A stretch of DNA of 40,078 bases from an uncultured cyanobacterium (GTDB taxonomy: Bacteria > Cyanobacteriota > Cyanobacteriia > CACIAM-69d). Positions 7,090 to 15,375 of this stretch are shown here, in pieces (position 1 is the first letter of the stretch; each line of letters starts with the position of its first letter). Under the pieces are notes generated by a model that was not told the DNA's origin, made no database searches, and saw only the letters and a list, made by a program, of their open reading frames with translations. A program made the position numbers and the translations under genes. The stretch spans positions 1-40,078 of the forward strand of contig CALGDE010000151.1 of NCBI GenBank assembly GCA_937883785.1, given 5' to 3'.

Positions 7090-7968
7090 GTGGAATCACC
7101 GTCGGTATTATCTCTGTCCATTGTTCTAACGGCTTATCAGTGCACCCGTCGAGACAAGGGAGCCGCAATTTTTCAGCGCACCCTAGATAGCCTCGCCGTG
7201 GCAATTCAGCAGTTTCAACGCCACTATCCCCAGGTGCCATTGGATGGAGTGATTGTGGACGATCGCTCCACCGATCACACCGTGGCGATCGCCCAAACCT
7301 GGCTTAATGCTCTAAATCTCTCGTCCCCTTGGCAACTGGTGAGCCAGCCTCAAAATCAAGGACTATCGGCAGCGCGAAACCGAGGGGCACGGGAAACCCA
7401 GGGAGATATTCTGTGCTTCTGCGATGACGATGATATTTATTTCCCCCAACATTTCCAGAAAATTTACGAAGGCTTTCAAACGCCCTTGCCATTGGCCGCG
7501 CCATTTTTAGTGGATTTACCGGGCGATCGCCCTGCCATCGTCAGCACCAGTATGGGCTTCAGCAATTCCATTCATCCCCAGTGGAAACAGGGATTGGAAA
7601 GCACCATGATTCAAAATCGCGGCATCCGACGCACCTTGCACAACTTTATCGGTGGCTTTCCCGAAGATCTCTGTTTTCGCAGCGGCGGCGAAGATATTGC
7701 CTATTCGCGATGGGCAGAAACCTTTGGACGACGGCACCACTTACTAATAGAAACGCTGGAATATTGTCGCTATCCCGGCAGTCATTTTGATCGACAGTTG
7801 GAACAATTTCAGCGATCGCCCAACCTAGAGCAACTGGGCACAGAGCAAAGCGCCGAAGACCAAGCCCGGGACCAAGCTCGCCATCGAGTTTATAGGGAGC
7901 GCGATCGCCAACTGCGAGCAACGTTTAACCGGCAATGGTGGGCTTTTTGTCATGGTTTACAACCATAG
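7090..7968 (+). CDS. Family 2 glycosyltransferase
   Basis: A 292-aa cytoplasmic GT-A transferase. It starts with GTG at 7090 behind GGAG at 7081-7084. LSIVLTAYQC (from about residue 5) begins the fold, VIVDDRSTDHT near 55-65 is the nucleotide-binding aspartate region, NQGLSAARNRG near 90-100 is the classic GT2 helix, and CDDDDIYFP near 118-126 contains the metal-binding acidic cluster. GEDIAYSRW near 205 supplies the ED motif with the likely catalytic base. It is shorter than the first GT2 and resembles it only in fold. Twenty-six bases separate it from the 78-aa gene, consistent with one transcript. The sugar transferred cannot be read from the sequence. Confidence 0.9.
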   Translation: MESPSVLSLSIVLTAYQCTRRDKGAAIFQRTLDSLAVAIQQFQRHYPQVPLDGVIVDDRSTDHTVAIAQTWLNALNLSSPWQLVSQPQNQGLSAARNRGARETQGDILCFCDDDDIYFPQHFQKIYEGFQTPLPLAAPFLVDLPGDRPAIVSTSMGFSNSIHPQWKQGLESTMIQNRGIRRTLHNFIGGFPEDLCFRSGGEDIAYSRWAETFGRRHHLLIETLEYCRYPGSHFDRQLEQFQRSPNLEQLGTEQSAEDQARDQARHRVYRERDRQLRATFNRQWWAFCHGLQP

Positions 7969-8185
7969 ATTCACCGCAGTAATTGACTAACTTGGCACAT
8001 TGGTCAGTGAAATTAAAGAATTTGCACCGAGGAATTCCCTGAACGCTGTAGGATAAACGCCAGAACGTTCGGTGATTAATTCTTCGAACTTTTTCCCTGG
8101 TTTTAATTCTGAAAATGTAAGGCGTTACTGTTATCGATTTTTTTCGTTAGTGCCCCGTTTTCACAACGACCTATTTTTCTTCCCT

Positions 8186-9484
8186 ATGCGCATTCTGTTC
8201 CTCCACCCCAATTTCCCCGCCCAGTTTCGCCACGTTTCCGCTATTTTGGGGCGGGATCCCAACAACCAGGTGGTGTTTGGAACGAAAAACGAAAATCCTG
8301 AATGGCGCATCGCCGGCGTGCGCAAGGTGCTGTTTAAGCCGTCCCGCGACGCCCACCCGGGCACCCATCATTACGTGCGCCCCACGGAAAACGCTGTGCT
8401 CCAGGGACAGGCTATGTACCGAGTCGCTGACGCCTTGCGCAACAGCGACTTTATCCCCGATTTGATTTACGGGCACTCCGGTTGGGGCTCCACCACTTTT
8501 ATTAAGGATGCATTTCCCGAGTCCAGATTTTTAGGCTATTTCGAGTGGTTCTATAACGCTCGTGGCACCGATGCGGATTTTGATCCCAATGATCCCCTGT
8601 CCGTGGATGATATTGCTCGGATTCGGTTGAAAAATGCGCCAATCTTGCTGGATTTAAATAGCTGTGATTACGGGGTTTGCCCCACGAAATGGCAGCGATC
8701 GCAATTTCCCGCCGAATATCGCCCCAAACTCAACGTAATCCACGACGGCGTTGACACGGAATACTTTGTGCCAAAACCCGGCGCAAAGCTAAAGCTGCCC
8801 AACTTGGACCTGTCCCACGTGGATGAAATTGTCACCTACGTTAGCCGTGGCATGGAACCCTATCGCGGCTTCCCAGAATTTATTGAGGCGATCGCCTATA
8901 TCCAAGAGCGCCGTCCCAACTGCCACGTGGTCATCGTCGGTTCGGAGCGAGTGTGCTACGGCAAACCCTTGCCCGACGGCAAATCTTACAAGCAACATAT
9001 GCTGGAAAAAGTGCCCCTAGATATGTCCCGGGTCCACTTCACCGGCTCCCTGCCTTATGGTCAATATATTCAGGTGCTGCAAGCTTCCTCGGCACATATT
9101 TACCTCACCCGCCCCTTTGTGCTGTCCTGGTCCATGATTGAGGCCATGTCCGTGGGATGTCTAATTATCGGCTCTTCGACGCCGCCGGTGGAGGAAATTG
9201 TCACTGACGGGGAGAACGGTTTATTGACGGATTTCTTCTCCCCCAAGAAGATCGCCGATCGCGTGGATGAGGTGTTGGATCATCCCGATGCCATGGCGCA
9301 AATTCGGCAAAATGCTCGAAATTTTGTGCTGGAACGCTACTCTCACCGCGCCCTGTTGCCAAAGCATATTCAGTTTATTCAGGACGCCGCTGCGGGTAAT
9401 CTGCCACCGGTGACCTATGGCGAAGGGTTGAACCTATGGGATCACTATGACACCGCTCCTAACCCGGCTTTGGTGGGGGTTTAA
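8186..9484 (+). CDS. Family 4 glycosyltransferase (GT-B)
   Basis: A 432-aa GT-B transferase. I start it at the ATG at 8186 because MRILFLHPNFPAQF is the usual first strand of this group; an upstream ATG at 8072 would add 38 residues without family character. The N-terminal half is the acceptor domain. The donor domain begins near residue 210 (TYVSRGMEPYRG), followed by IVGSERVCYG, and near 315-345 FVLSWSMIEAMSVGC and PPVEEIV, the region of the E-x7-E motif, where the first glutamate appears replaced. It presumably extends a polysaccharide or lipid-linked sugar using a nucleotide sugar at the inner membrane. It lies 217 bp after the second GT2 on the same strand. Confidence 0.9.
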   Translation: MRILFLHPNFPAQFRHVSAILGRDPNNQVVFGTKNENPEWRIAGVRKVLFKPSRDAHPGTHHYVRPTENAVLQGQAMYRVADALRNSDFIPDLIYGHSGWGSTTFIKDAFPESRFLGYFEWFYNARGTDADFDPNDPLSVDDIARIRLKNAPILLDLNSCDYGVCPTKWQRSQFPAEYRPKLNVIHDGVDTEYFVPKPGAKLKLPNLDLSHVDEIVTYVSRGMEPYRGFPEFIEAIAYIQERRPNCHVVIVGSERVCYGKPLPDGKSYKQHMLEKVPLDMSRVHFTGSLPYGQYIQVLQASSAHIYLTRPFVLSWSMIEAMSVGCLIIGSSTPPVEEIVTDGENGLLTDFFSPKKIADRVDEVLDHPDAMAQIRQNARNFVLERYSHRALLPKHIQFIQDAAAGNLPPVTYGEGLNLWDHYDTAPNPALVGV

Positions 9485-9598
9485 GGTCAAGATTAATTTA
9501 AATTTGCCTTATATCTCTGCTGTTTTTTCTGCTGTTAAATTCAGCTTTTCCGCTGAGTTTTCCCGTTCTTCGCTTTTCGGTCCTTCGCCTTTCGTTCC

Positions 9599-12592
9599 AT
9601 GGAAAAAGTTGCTTCCCTTTCTGATGTTTTGAATCGTGCCTGGGCGTTATTGACAACGGGCAATGTGGACGCAGCGGAAGGAATTTATCAGCAGGTTCGC
9701 AAGGAGCGTCCCGATAATATTGAGGCGTTTCACGGTTTGGCGCTGGCGAAGTTTGAAAAGGGGGAGCACGGGGAGGCGATCGCCCACATTGATCGAGTTA
9801 TCGAGGCTAAATCCGACAGCCCTCGCCACCTCAATACGGCGGCGGTGATTTGTCAGGGCTGCGGCGAAGTGGACGCTGCCTTGCGCCACTATAAAAGCGC
9901 CTTAGAAAAAATTGATCGATCGCCCCAGGTTCAGGACCCTAGCAATCAGAAATTGCGCCAGGAGGTTTTGCAGAATTTGCGATCGCTGGTGCTGTTTGCC
10001 AGGGATGCTTACGAAGACCTGGTGCAACACTACCTAAACGAAGGGGACCCCATCCGAGCAGCAGCCCTGAAGCTGAAAATTGGCAACCTGTGTCAAGAGG
10101 CAGGCTGGGCTGAACACGCCGTTTTCCATTACCGTCAAGGGCTAGAGTTTTGCCCCGTTAAAACCAACGTCGGTGGTGGTCACGCTATCCGTGCCGATAT
10201 TGACCAGTTGGGTACTCAACCTACGGAAGAGTCTGAAGTCCTTGATTTGGAGAAGGGGCGAGACTGTTGGCAAACACCAGCTCCCCGGGCAACCACTTTA
10301 AAACTGGGACACGATCCGGCTCCTCTCGCGATTGCCAGAGACCCAATTTTTGCCTTGCTGTATCACCAGCTTGGGGAAGTTTATGCCAAGCAAAACCAAT
10401 GGGAACAGGCTAAAGCTGCCTCCCAAGCTGCCCTGCAAATTCACTCCCAACAGCCCAAGGCGTTCAAACTTCTGGGTAACGCCCTAATGCAGCAAGGGAA
10501 TACCCAAGGGGCTGCCGACGCTTACCAAGCCGCCCTACAGCTTGATCCAGAGTATGTGGAAGCTTGGCTAAATTTAGGCAGCGCCCTGTTGTGCAAGTCC
10601 CAGTTGCCGGAGGCTTTAAATTGTTACCAACGGGCATTGGCGGTGGACTCGGATAATGCGATCGCCCACTGGAATATAGGGCTAGCCTACGAAAAAGCAG
10701 AAAAAATGCCGGAAGCTCTGCACCATTGGCAACGGGCTTTAACCCTTAATCCGGCGCAGCAGGGAGACGACGGCTACAACATGCTGGCCAACCACCTGGT
10801 GGCGGCGGAAAAGCGCAACGAAGGAATGACCTGGCACGAGCGCAATATTCAGCGGCATCCGCAAACGTTCAAATCCTATTGGGAAATGTGCGAGCTGCTC
10901 AACAACTGGTGTAGCTACGACCACGCCCATCGCATCGCCACCTTATTTCAAGAAAATGCTCGTACCACCACGATGAAGATTTTGGCGGGCATTATTAAAA
11001 CCAAAGTGCTTTGCAGCATCGGTCTTAATCAGGAGGCGCGGGAATGTTTTGAGACCATTGAAGCTGATATTTTCGAGGTACTACCCACCTTAAGCCGGGA
11101 TTACTTTGTTCGTATTTACATCAACACCCTGTTTGACTTGCCCCATATTCGCGACGATGTGGCGAAAAACAGCACCATCACCGCCACCCTCGGACGGCAA
11201 TATATTAAAAACTTTGAGGAGCAGGCTGCCAATGCTGTTAAGGAAAAGCCCCAGCTTGAATCTACGGTAAACAAACAATATCGGCGATGGACCCGGCGAT
11301 CGCCCAATCGTCCCCTGCGCCTTGGGTTTATGTCCAAGCACTTCCGTCGCCACTCCGTTGGCTGGTGTAGTGCCCAGATTTTTGCCGAGCTGCGGAAGCT
11401 AACGCCCCACCTGTTTTTCTACGTAACCGGCGATTTACACCGGGATGATCGTACTGTTCTGTTCGAGAACGTCGCCGAAAAGTTTTACTATCCCAACACC
11501 CCAGAGCTACCTAATTTGGGCACCGCCACCATTGCCCGGCGAGTTCTAGATGACCAGCTCGACGTGCTGTTGGATCTGGACTCCATTACGGTGCTGCCCC
11601 ACGCTGACGTGCTGCATATGGAGCCCGCCCCCGTTTGTATGACCTGGCTGGGGTATGACGCTCCCCATATCAACCCCAATAATTACAACCTGGTGGATTG
11701 GCACACCCATCCTGCCGGCGTTGACCGTCACTATGTGGAAAAGCTGATTCGTATGCCCGGTGCCTTCGCCGCCATTGACGACTTGCCTATTAGCAACACG
11801 GATCGTGTCCTTCAACGGCGCAGTTTTCGCATTGATGACGACCAGGTGGTGTTCCTGTGTGTGGCTACGGGGCAAAAGTTTAGCCGGGCGATGGTGCAGG
11901 CTCAAATCAATATTATTAAACAGGTGCCCGATAGTTTGTTGCTGTTTAAGTCTCGGGTTGGGGACTTGGACCTAATGTTGAAAACTTACCAAGAGGAGTG
12001 CGATCGCCAGGGGGTTCACCGCAGCCGGGTACGCACGGTACCGCGCACCGCGACGGAGGAGGAACATCGCACGGTGTACATCCTGTGTGATGTGCTTCTG
12101 GATTCCTACCCCTACAGCGGTGCCACCCACAACCTGGAGGCGCTATTTTTCAACTTGCCCATTGTGACGCGGGTGGGAGAGCAGTCTTTTTCCCGGCTGG
12201 GCTATTCCCTGATTCGAGCGGCGGGGGTCACCGAAGGCACCACCTGGAGCTGGGCGGAATATATTGAATGGGGGGTAAAACTAGGGCGCGATCGCCAATT
12301 ACGAGAATCCATTCAAGAAAAGCTGCGGCGGGGGAAAGAGCCTGGCAATTTGCAGCTTTTGTGGGATCCGAAAAGCTTTGCCAACACCATGTATCAAATT
12401 TTGGAAGACCTGCGCGATCGCGTAGCCGGCCCACCCGCCCTGCCCGCCGCTACCCCCTTCCCAGCCCTAACGTCGGGACAGCCTTCCCAAAATGGCAACA
12501 GTGTTAACGACGCCAACGGTGTAACGGCGAATGGGGCAAATAATGCTCCTGGCAATGCTCCTGGCGTGGACTCGACGGTGGCTTTGTTTTAG
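9599..12592 (+). CDS. TPR protein with O-GlcNAc-transferase/SPINDLY-type GT41 domain
   Basis: A 997-aa protein. Residues about 5-90 contain TPR-like helices (ALLTTGNVDAAEGIYQ), a linker follows, and clear TPRs occupy about 255-385 (YAKQNQWEQAKAASQAAL; LGNALMQQGNTQGAADAY). Residues about 570-930 match the GT41 catalytic region: LGFMSKHFRRHSVG, the DVLLDLD and PVCMTWLGY blocks, FLCVATGQKFS, and LCDVLLDSYPYSGATHNLEAL, which forms the UDP-binding site in OGT-like enzymes. The last about 45 residues are Ala/Pro/Asn-rich and probably disordered. Eukaryotic relatives glycosylate Ser/Thr; bacterial ones modify proteins or glycans. In this cluster it may glycosylate a surface protein or add to the polymer. 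The acceptor is unknown. Confidence 0.88.
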   Translation: MEKVASLSDVLNRAWALLTTGNVDAAEGIYQQVRKERPDNIEAFHGLALAKFEKGEHGEAIAHIDRVIEAKSDSPRHLNTAAVICQGCGEVDAALRHYKSALEKIDRSPQVQDPSNQKLRQEVLQNLRSLVLFARDAYEDLVQHYLNEGDPIRAAALKLKIGNLCQEAGWAEHAVFHYRQGLEFCPVKTNVGGGHAIRADIDQLGTQPTEESEVLDLEKGRDCWQTPAPRATTLKLGHDPAPLAIARDPIFALLYHQLGEVYAKQNQWEQAKAASQAALQIHSQQPKAFKLLGNALMQQGNTQGAADAYQAALQLDPEYVEAWLNLGSALLCKSQLPEALNCYQRALAVDSDNAIAHWNIGLAYEKAEKMPEALHHWQRALTLNPAQQGDDGYNMLANHLVAAEKRNEGMTWHERNIQRHPQTFKSYWEMCELLNNWCSYDHAHRIATLFQENARTTTMKILAGIIKTKVLCSIGLNQEARECFETIEADIFEVLPTLSRDYFVRIYINTLFDLPHIRDDVAKNSTITATLGRQYIKNFEEQAANAVKEKPQLESTVNKQYRRWTRRSPNRPLRLGFMSKHFRRHSVGWCSAQIFAELRKLTPHLFFYVTGDLHRDDRTVLFENVAEKFYYPNTPELPNLGTATIARRVLDDQLDVLLDLDSITVLPHADVLHMEPAPVCMTWLGYDAPHINPNNYNLVDWHTHPAGVDRHYVEKLIRMPGAFAAIDDLPISNTDRVLQRRSFRIDDDQVVFLCVATGQKFSRAMVQAQINIIKQVPDSLLLFKSRVGDLDLMLKTYQEECDRQGVHRSRVRTVPRTATEEEHRTVYILCDVLLDSYPYSGATHNLEALFFNLPIVTRVGEQSFSRLGYSLIRAAGVTEGTTWSWAEYIEWGVKLGRDRQLRESIQEKLRRGKEPGNLQLLWDPKSFANTMYQILEDLRDRVAGPPALPAATPFPALTSGQPSQNGNSVNDANGVTANGANNAPGNAPGVDSTVALF

Positions 12593-12600
12593 GGATTTTT

Positions 12601-13497
12601 ATGGACAAATTAGAGGCGATGCGAGCCTTTGTTCAGGTGGTGGAGTCGGGAGGCTTTGCGGCGGCGGCGCGACAAATGATGCTGACGCGATCCACCGTTA
12701 ACAAAGCGGTTATTGCCTTAGAAAAACAGCTTGGGGCGCAGCTTCTCCAGCGCAGCACCCGTCAGGTGAGCGTTACCGCCGCTGGCTGTGCCTACTATGA
12801 TCGCTGCGTTGCAATTTTGGCGGACCTATCCGAGGCAGATCAGGCGATCGCCCAGCTACAAATCGAGCCCCAGGGAGTGCTGCGGGTAAATGCCCCCATG
12901 AGCTTTGGCATCAGCCATCTAGCTCCGGCGATCGCGGACTTTATGGCGCACAATCCTAAAATCCAGGTGGACTGCATCTTAAACGACCGCACCATCGACC
13001 CCATTGAAGAGGGCTTTGATGTGACCGTCCGCATCAGCAGTGCTCCCCCCCTGGCCTCCCTAACCCAGATTGATCTGGCTTCCGTCCCCCTAAATCTATG
13101 CGCCGCCCCTGGTTACCTCAACCAACGTGCTCCCATCGACAACCCACGCACTTTACAGAGCTGGGATTGTCTCCACTACGGCTATCGTGCCCTTTGTACC
13201 CAGTGGCGACTGGCTGGTCCCGACGGCGAAGTTATTTTGCCCATCCGCCCGCGCCTGTGCTCCAATAACGGCGAAGTGCTACGGGAGGCGGCGATCGCCG
13301 GTCAAGGGGTTGCCCTTCTTCCTGAATTTATGGTGCAATCAGCGATGGCGGCGGGACAGTTGACGGCGATTTTGCCCGATTATTGCCCTACCCCCTTAAC
13401 CTTAAGTGCTTTATATCCATCCCATCGATATCTATCCGTTAAGGTCAAGCGTTTTGTTGAATTCCTTGGGGATCGCTTTGGTAATTTAACCCAGTGA
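12601..13497 (+). CDS. LysR-family transcriptional regulator
   Basis: A 298-aa regulator of normal LysR length. The winged helix-turn-helix lies at residues 1-60 (MDKLEAMRAFVQVVESGGFAAAAR, then RSTVNKAVIALEKQLG), followed by a linker helix and an effector domain from about 90 to 290 with the periplasmic-binding-protein fold. The N-terminus resembles the CrgA-like branch. It begins 8 bp after the TPR/GT41 stop, so it is probably on the end of that transcript. LysR regulators usually control a divergent gene or operon and themselves, and here no divergent neighbour exists, so its targets may be the glycan genes or distant loci. The inducer is not evident. Confidence 0.92.
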   Translation: MDKLEAMRAFVQVVESGGFAAAARQMMLTRSTVNKAVIALEKQLGAQLLQRSTRQVSVTAAGCAYYDRCVAILADLSEADQAIAQLQIEPQGVLRVNAPMSFGISHLAPAIADFMAHNPKIQVDCILNDRTIDPIEEGFDVTVRISSAPPLASLTQIDLASVPLNLCAAPGYLNQRAPIDNPRTLQSWDCLHYGYRALCTQWRLAGPDGEVILPIRPRLCSNNGEVLREAAIAGQGVALLPEFMVQSAMAAGQLTAILPDYCPTPLTLSALYPSHRYLSVKVKRFVEFLGDRFGNLTQ

Positions 13498-13552
13498 AAA
13501 AATATCTGTGAAAAAACACGTAAAAATCAGCGCTGGTTTTCGTTATTAATCA

Positions 13553-13586
13553 ATAGCTATTGACCAAAAATAGTTATTGACCAAAG
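13553..13586. repeat. 17-bp tandem duplication upstream of the DUF2288 gene
   Basis: ATAGCTATTGACCAAAA (13553-13569) is followed directly by ATAGTTATTGACCAAAG (13570-13586), with two differences. Each copy contains TATTGACCAAA, which looks like a regulator half-site or a -35 region. It lies in the 159-bp gap between the LysR gene and the DUF2288 gene. A LysR operator is possible, but the palindromic T-N11-A pattern is not clear. Confidence 0.4.
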
Positions 13587-13656
13587 TAAAATCGCGACGC
13601 TTGTCACGGGTCACCTTGCCTGAACGCCCCTTTTTTTAGTTATTTTTCCTCTACCT

Positions 13657-13953
13657 ATGGACCTACGCGAACAGCTAACTGCCGCCCAAGATGAAGCTGC
13701 CTGGGAATGGCTAGAGCCCCATGCAAAGCGGGATGCCATCATTTGGGTTTCTGAGGAAATTGAATTGGTGGACGTGGGAGTCGCGATCGCCTCGGACAAC
13801 ACCACTCAAGTGCAGCGGTGGATTGACGAAGAAGTGATTCGCAAGCCCAATGCGACGCAGCTGGGGCAGTGGAACGAGGATTCCTCCGTACGGTTCCATA
13901 GCTTAATTGTGGCTCCCTTTGTTCTGATCAAAGACTTCGATAAAAGCAGCTAA
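13657..13953 (+). CDS. DUF2288 family protein
   Basis: A 98-aa soluble protein of about the usual DUF2288 length. It has the conserved start LREQLTAAQDEAAWEWLEPHAKRDAIIWV, read here as separate blocks at residues 3-12 and 14-30, then an EIELVDVGVAIASDN segment and a charged C-terminal half ending in FVLIKDF. DUF2288 members occur across cyanobacteria and proteobacteria and no function has been assigned that I know of. There is no signal peptide or membrane segment. It stands alone, with its own upstream repeat region and a 300-bp repeat-bearing gap after it. The family call rests on remembered sequence pattern. Confidence 0.8.
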   Translation: MDLREQLTAAQDEAAWEWLEPHAKRDAIIWVSEEIELVDVGVAIASDNTTQVQRWIDEEVIRKPNATQLGQWNEDSSVRFHSLIVAPFVLIKDFDKSS

Positions 13954-14253
13954 ATTAGATTGATTGAAGGAAGCGTCACAATTATGTTCAGTAATTTCAT
14001 TGCCTTTTGATCGGTTGCGATAGATTAATTGCGACAAGTTAACCGCAGCAAATTAATCACGACAAATTAATCACGACAAATCAATCCACAGTTTCCGCTG
14101 TTTTTCCGCCGTATTTTTATTGAAGCTTAATCAGGACGCTACGTTTTTCAGGGTGTAAGTTTACAAGCCTACTAAACCGTGTAGGTTTGCTCTTATAGGG
14201 CACTTTTTCTGCGATCGCCACACTAACTTTTTGCTTTTATTTGCCACCTTCCC
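13954..14253. repeat. Intergenic region with 14-bp AT-rich tandem repeats and a hairpin
   Basis: About five imperfect copies of a 14-mer like ATTAATCACGACAA run from about 14023 to 14093; two adjacent copies in 14051-14080 are identical. Further on, CAAGCCTAC and GTAGGTTTG can pair across about 10 nt (about 14163-14190) as a hairpin, followed by a GCGATCGC site. The acyltransferase gene starts at 14254. The direct repeats could be an array of binding sites or replication-slippage products. No ORF or RNA gene is supported. Confidence 0.5.
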
Positions 14254-15351
14254 ATGGCAACTTTACCCTCCTCCTCTCCAACCCCATCAACAGTCTCGGC
14301 GTCAAAGCCTATTGGACGCGTTAAGGAACTTGATGGCATACGGGGATTGACTGCCACCTACGTTGTTTTCCATAACTGGGCTGGAAGCTCCACAACATTG
14401 CCCCTATGGCTACAGAAAGGATTACTTTCCTTTGGTCAAGAAGCCGTAATGGTCTTTTTCTTGCTCAGTGGATTTGTGATGTACTGGTCCCTTGCCGGTC
14501 GCCCCAAACAAAACTTTTATCAGTACTTTATCCGTCGATTTAGGCGAATTTATTTCCCGTTCATCTGTGCGATATTGCTGGTTTTGGGAATTTCAGTTTC
14601 TAACCAAGGCTTAATGTCAATTCTGACGGGGCCTGACTTCTGGCCTACGCTGGTGGGCAACTTATTGATGACTCAGGAACTGTCAACCATCAAGCCAGGG
14701 ATCCAAATTTCACCATTTCTAGGCAACTTACCTTTCTGGACTCTGACCTATGAGTGGTGGTTTTATTTTCTGTTCTTCCCAATTTATTGCTTCTTTCTAA
14801 ACCATCCCTGGAGACTACATACTGTCACCTTGTTTTCCCTGGCTAACTTTGCGATCTATACCCAGGTACCTAATATAGTTTCGCTCGTTTGTTCCTATTT
14901 CATTTTGTGGTGGTCAGGATTAGAGTTGGCAACCTTTGTCCATAGAAGAAAACTATCTTGGACAACCCTTTCACCCACTCTTTTTGCGATCGCAGGGATG
15001 ACAGTCATTACGTTGGCTCCCGTTTTATCCGCCGAAAAAATTGCTCTAGGGTACTATCCCTTTCTTGTATTCAGACATTTTTTTGCGGTTTTAATCTTCC
15101 TTCTCGCCGCTAAGATCTGGTATTCTCAGCGCCCTAAATTAATTGAGCGTTTCCTAAGTCCCTTCGAGAAAATCTCCCCTATTTCCTACGCCCTATATTT
15201 GTTTCACTACCCCATCTTAGTGCTTTGGAATCCTGAAGTTTTTGATAAAAACCTATGGATTTCTATTCCCCTCAAATTTGCCTTACTCATTTCACTGTCC
15301 TACCTAGTGGAAGTTTATCTACAGCCCAAGGTCAATAAAGTGGTGAGATGA
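14254..15351 (+). CDS. Acyltransferase-3 family membrane protein (OafA/YrhL-like)
   Basis: A 365-aa polytopic inner-membrane protein with about ten hydrophobic segments. The opening VKELDGIRGLTATYVVFHNW at residues 24-43 is the signature first helix of the acyltransferase-3 family, including the DGIRG motif and the conserved histidine H41. RRFRRIYFPF near 93-102 is the second conserved arginine-rich loop. Such proteins move acetyl or other acyl groups from cytoplasmic acyl-CoA to sugars, lipids or peptidoglycan outside the membrane. It is 1.7 kb beyond the glycan block and could modify that polymer, but nothing links them directly. The first about 20 residues are Ser/Pro/Thr-rich. Family certain, substrate unknown. 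Confidence 0.92.
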   Translation: MATLPSSSPTPSTVSASKPIGRVKELDGIRGLTATYVVFHNWAGSSTTLPLWLQKGLLSFGQEAVMVFFLLSGFVMYWSLAGRPKQNFYQYFIRRFRRIYFPFICAILLVLGISVSNQGLMSILTGPDFWPTLVGNLLMTQELSTIKPGIQISPFLGNLPFWTLTYEWWFYFLFFPIYCFFLNHPWRLHTVTLFSLANFAIYTQVPNIVSLVCSYFILWWSGLELATFVHRRKLSWTTLSPTLFAIAGMTVITLAPVLSAEKIALGYYPFLVFRHFFAVLIFLLAAKIWYSQRPKLIERFLSPFEKISPISYALYLFHYPILVLWNPEVFDKNLWISIPLKFALLISLSYLVEVYLQPKVNKVVR

Positions 15352-15375
15352 TGCGCAATCAATTCACCGCGAAAG

